Assembly: GCA_018057635.1 (NCBI GenBank) | Contig: JAGPDJ010000103.1 | Location: 1 to 7,614, forward strand | From: Ferruginibacter sp. | GTDB taxonomy: Bacteria; Bacteroidota; Bacteroidia; Chitinophagales; Chitinophagaceae | DNA length: 7,614 nt | Direction: 5' to 3' | Shown: positions 5,976-7,614 of the stretch, piece by piece | Layout: each line of letters begins with the position of its first letter | How positions within the stretch are numbered: the first letter of the stretch is position 1 | Position numbers and translations under genes: made by a program | The notes under the pieces: model-generated | What the model was told of the DNA's origin: nothing | Seen by the model: the letters and a program-made list of their open reading frames with translations, nothing else | The model's database searches: none

Positions 5976-6641
5976 ATGCTTTACATCGTTCCTTCTCCAA
6001 TCGGAAACCTTGCTGATATTACTTACAGGGCTGTTGATATCCTGAATATGGTTGACCTCATCCTGGCTGAAGATACCCGTACATCATCAGTTTTATTGAA
6101 TCATTACCAGGTACACAAACCACTTTCTGCCTATCACCAGCACAATGAACACAAGATCGTTGCTCATTTAACCGATCAAATGGCTGCAGGTAAAAAAATT
6201 GCATTGCTTACAGATGCAGGTACACCGGGCATTAGTGACCCTGCTTTTTTACTCGTTCGGGAATGTATCAAACAGGGGATAGAAGTGCAATGCCTTCCGG
6301 GTGCTACAGCATTCGTTCCTGCTTTGGTAAACAGCGGATTGCCTATCAATAATTTTTGCTTCGAAGGATTTCTGCCTTTGAAAAAGGGCAGACAGACATT
6401 TTTAAAAAGAATGGCTACAGAAGAACGTACGATGGTTTTTTATGAAAGCCCAATGAGGTTGCTAAAAACACTGGAACATTTTATTGAATATTTTGGTGCA
6501 GAAAGACAATGTTGTGTTAGCCGTGAACTCACTAAAAAATTTGAAGAGAATAAAAGAGGTACGCTGCAGGAAGTTTTACAACATTTCAGTGCAAAGGCCG
6601 TAAAAGGCGAAATCGTTATAGTTGTGGCAGGAAAACCTTAA
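5976..6641 (+). CDS. rsmI: 16S rRNA (cytidine(1402)-2'-O)-methyltransferase
   Basis: RsmI methylates the 2'-O of C1402 in 16S rRNA at the decoding centre, using S-adenosylmethionine, in the cytoplasm. The tetrapyrrole-methylase fold signatures are all present: PSPIGNLADIT at residues 6-16, AEDTRTS at 31-37, TDAGTPGISDPA at 79-90, PGATAFVPAL at 108-117, FYESPMRL at 155-162, SRELTKKFEE at 182-191 and KGEIVIVV at 210-217. The protein has 221 residues, against 286 in E. coli; it ends just after the methylase core and lacks the small C-terminal domain, as in many Bacteroidota. A TTG one codon earlier (5973) could extend it by a single residue, but ATG at 5976 gives the canonical MLYIVPSPIGN start. 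The start codon lies against the right arm of a long palindrome and has no Shine-Dalgarno. It may be transcribed from the pssA-purS promoter. Confidence 0.95.
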   Translation: MLYIVPSPIGNLADITYRAVDILNMVDLILAEDTRTSSVLLNHYQVHKPLSAYHQHNEHKIVAHLTDQMAAGKKIALLTDAGTPGISDPAFLLVRECIKQGIEVQCLPGATAFVPALVNSGLPINNFCFEGFLPLKKGRQTFLKRMATEERTMVFYESPMRLLKTLEHFIEYFGAERQCCVSRELTKKFEENKRGTLQEVLQHFSAKAVKGEIVIVVAGKP

Positions 6642-6642
6642 A

Positions 6643-6752
6643 ATGTTTCATGTTTTAATGATCAGTATTTCCTTTACATCTGCATGCACGCTTGCTTATA
6701 GAAAAATGCACTATTTTTATTTTATTAATGATTCTGATATTTTATGAAACAT
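6643..6752. repeat. palindrome spanning the rsmI-M28 gap, overlapping the M28 start
   Basis: ATGTTTCAT (6643-6651), starting one base after the rsmI stop, is the exact reverse complement of ATGAAACAT (6744-6752), whose first three bases are the M28 start codon. A second pair, ATCAG (6661-6665) with CTGAT (6734-6738), lies inside. The roughly 100-bp gap has no clear promoter; TACATCTG at 6675-6682 differs from TAnnTTTG by one base but lacks a TTG at the right distance. Confidence 0.45.
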
Positions 6753-7614
6753 ATTTTATTCTTATTTAGTTTTTTTTCCTTCACTTGCATAGAGGCACAG
6801 GATATTTCATTTGGTAAAAAAATGGTTGATACACTTGCTTCTCCATATTTCTGGGGCAGGGGTTATACAAAAGACGGTATGGAAAAAGCTGCAGATTTTA
6901 TTGCAGCGGAATTCAAAAATTACGGTTTAAAACCAATGACAGGTAAATCATTTTACCAGCATTTTTCTTACCCGGTAAATATTTTCCCTGGAAAAATGGA
7001 AGTAAATGTAAATGGAAAACAACTGGTGCCCGGAAAAGATTTTATTGTAGACCCGGCAGCAAAAGGTATTAAGAAAGCAGGTAAATTAATAAAGAAAGAC
7101 AGTGTGAGTTTTATAAACCCGGAAGAAAGGTTCATTGTTCGACTGGAAGATAAACTTACCTGGTCGGTTTCAAAAGAATTGGCTGATTATAGTATGATAA
7201 TCATTAACAGAAAATCTGTTTCCGGCTTGCCAGAATATTTTGATGCAAATATTGAGCATAAGTTTATAAATAAATTTAAGGCTTCTAATGTATGTGCAAT
7301 GGTTAAGGGTACCGTTAACCCGGATTCTGTTATATTGATCACTGCCCACTACGATCACCTTGGTGGAATGGGTGAGGATACTTATTTCCCCGGTGCCAAC
7401 GACAATGCAAGCGGCATATCTCTTTTAATGAACCTGGCAAAATATTATGCAGCCAATCCGCAAGAGTATTCAATCGGCTTTATTTGTTTTGCAGGTGAAG
7501 AGGCCGGACTGGTTGGGTCTCATTATTTTACAGAAAACCCGCTTGTATCATTAAAGAAAGTGCGGTTCCTTTTAAATACAGATCTCGCCGGTACTGGTGA
7601 AGAAGGTATTACAG
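6744..7614 (+). CDS. secreted M28-family zinc metallopeptidase (3' end beyond window)
   Basis: This is a partial gene: 290 codons are visible and the frame is still open at the window edge. Residues 1-19 form a signal peptide (MKHILFLFSFFSFTCIEAQ, with D20 next), so the product is probably exported to the periplasm or beyond; SFTC is not a convincing lipobox. The catalytic domain shows the M28 co-catalytic zinc site: His202 and Asp204 in AHYDHLGG, bridging Asp220 in GANDNASG, Glu252 (general base) and Glu253 (ligand) in FAGEEAGLVGS, and Asp280 in LNTDLAG. The last ligand, a histidine near the C-terminus, would lie outside. Residues about 25-65 (LASPYFWGRG...GLKP) match the pre-domain usual in Bacteroidota M28 enzymes; residues 80-185 are poorly conserved and may be a PA-like insert. 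Family members are aminopeptidases, dipeptidases or carboxypeptidases, so the specificity cannot be given. It starts 102 bp after rsmI. Confidence 0.9.
   Translation, partial: MKHILFLFSFFSFTCIEAQDISFGKKMVDTLASPYFWGRGYTKDGMEKAADFIAAEFKNYGLKPMTGKSFYQHFSYPVNIFPGKMEVNVNGKQLVPGKDFIVDPAAKGIKKAGKLIKKDSVSFINPEERFIVRLEDKLTWSVSKELADYSMIIINRKSVSGLPEYFDANIEHKFINKFKASNVCAMVKGTVNPDSVILITAHYDHLGGMGEDTYFPGANDNASGISLLMNLAKYYAANPQEYSIGFICFAGEEAGLVGSHYFTENPLVSLKKVRFLLNTDLAGTGEEGIT

Noticed and set aside
7170..7358. 62-codon open frame on the - strand near the window end
   Set aside because: It is antisense to the zinc-binding HYDHLG region of the M28 peptidase, which reads without interruption on the + strand.
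1..7614. Search for a novel defence, toxin-antitoxin or mobile system
   Set aside because: All eight substantial genes belong to recognised housekeeping or peptidase families with intact motifs; there is no transposase, integrase, tRNA or compositional break in the window.

Overview
The window looks like a chromosomal housekeeping region of a Bacteroidota bacterium, most likely of the Chitinophagales/Chitinophagaceae type. The evidence is moderate-to-low GC, no Shine-Dalgarno sequence before any gene, a TAnnTTTG-type -7 promoter element ahead of pckA, Bacteroidota-like versions of RsmI, PssA and aminopeptidase P, and a secreted M28 peptidase with a signal peptide ending in ...EAQD. The phylum is a strong inference; the family is only a guess.

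Layout. On the + strand, positions 27-1446 hold the two subunits of a 3-oxoacid (succinyl-CoA:acetoacetate) CoA-transferase, scoA and scoB. Convergent to them on the - strand is ATP-dependent phosphoenolpyruvate carboxykinase, pckA. Its ATG start is placed at 3179 because the longer TTG-started reading frame would run through its own promoter. A roughly 290-bp divergent regulatory region with two inverted repeats separates pckA from a + strand run: pepP (Xaa-Pro aminopeptidase), pssA (phosphatidylserine synthase), purS (small subunit of FGAM synthase), rsmI (16S rRNA 2'-O-methyltransferase) and an M28-family secreted metallopeptidase that is cut off by the window end.

How the genes relate. 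scoAB and pckA both touch the TCA cycle: the transferase consumes succinyl-CoA and releases succinate, and PckA drains oxaloacetate into gluconeogenesis. They are convergent and so separately transcribed. pssA and purS are 2 bp apart and almost certainly co-transcribed, although their pathways are unrelated. The remaining + strand genes serve unrelated processes: peptide turnover, phospholipid synthesis, purine synthesis, ribosome modification and extracellular proteolysis.

Most notable non-coding signal. Almost every gene junction carries a palindrome. The pepP-pssA and purS-rsmI gaps hold related elements built from AATTTGA(A/G) repeats in opposed orientation. In each, the left arm begins inside the upstream TAA stop codon and the right arm ends 1-3 bases before the downstream ATG. 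The rsmI-M28 gap is organised in the same way with an unrelated sequence. I see no defence system, mobile-element gene, CRISPR array, RNA gene or novel protein system here; the intergenic palindromes are the only candidate for something undescribed.
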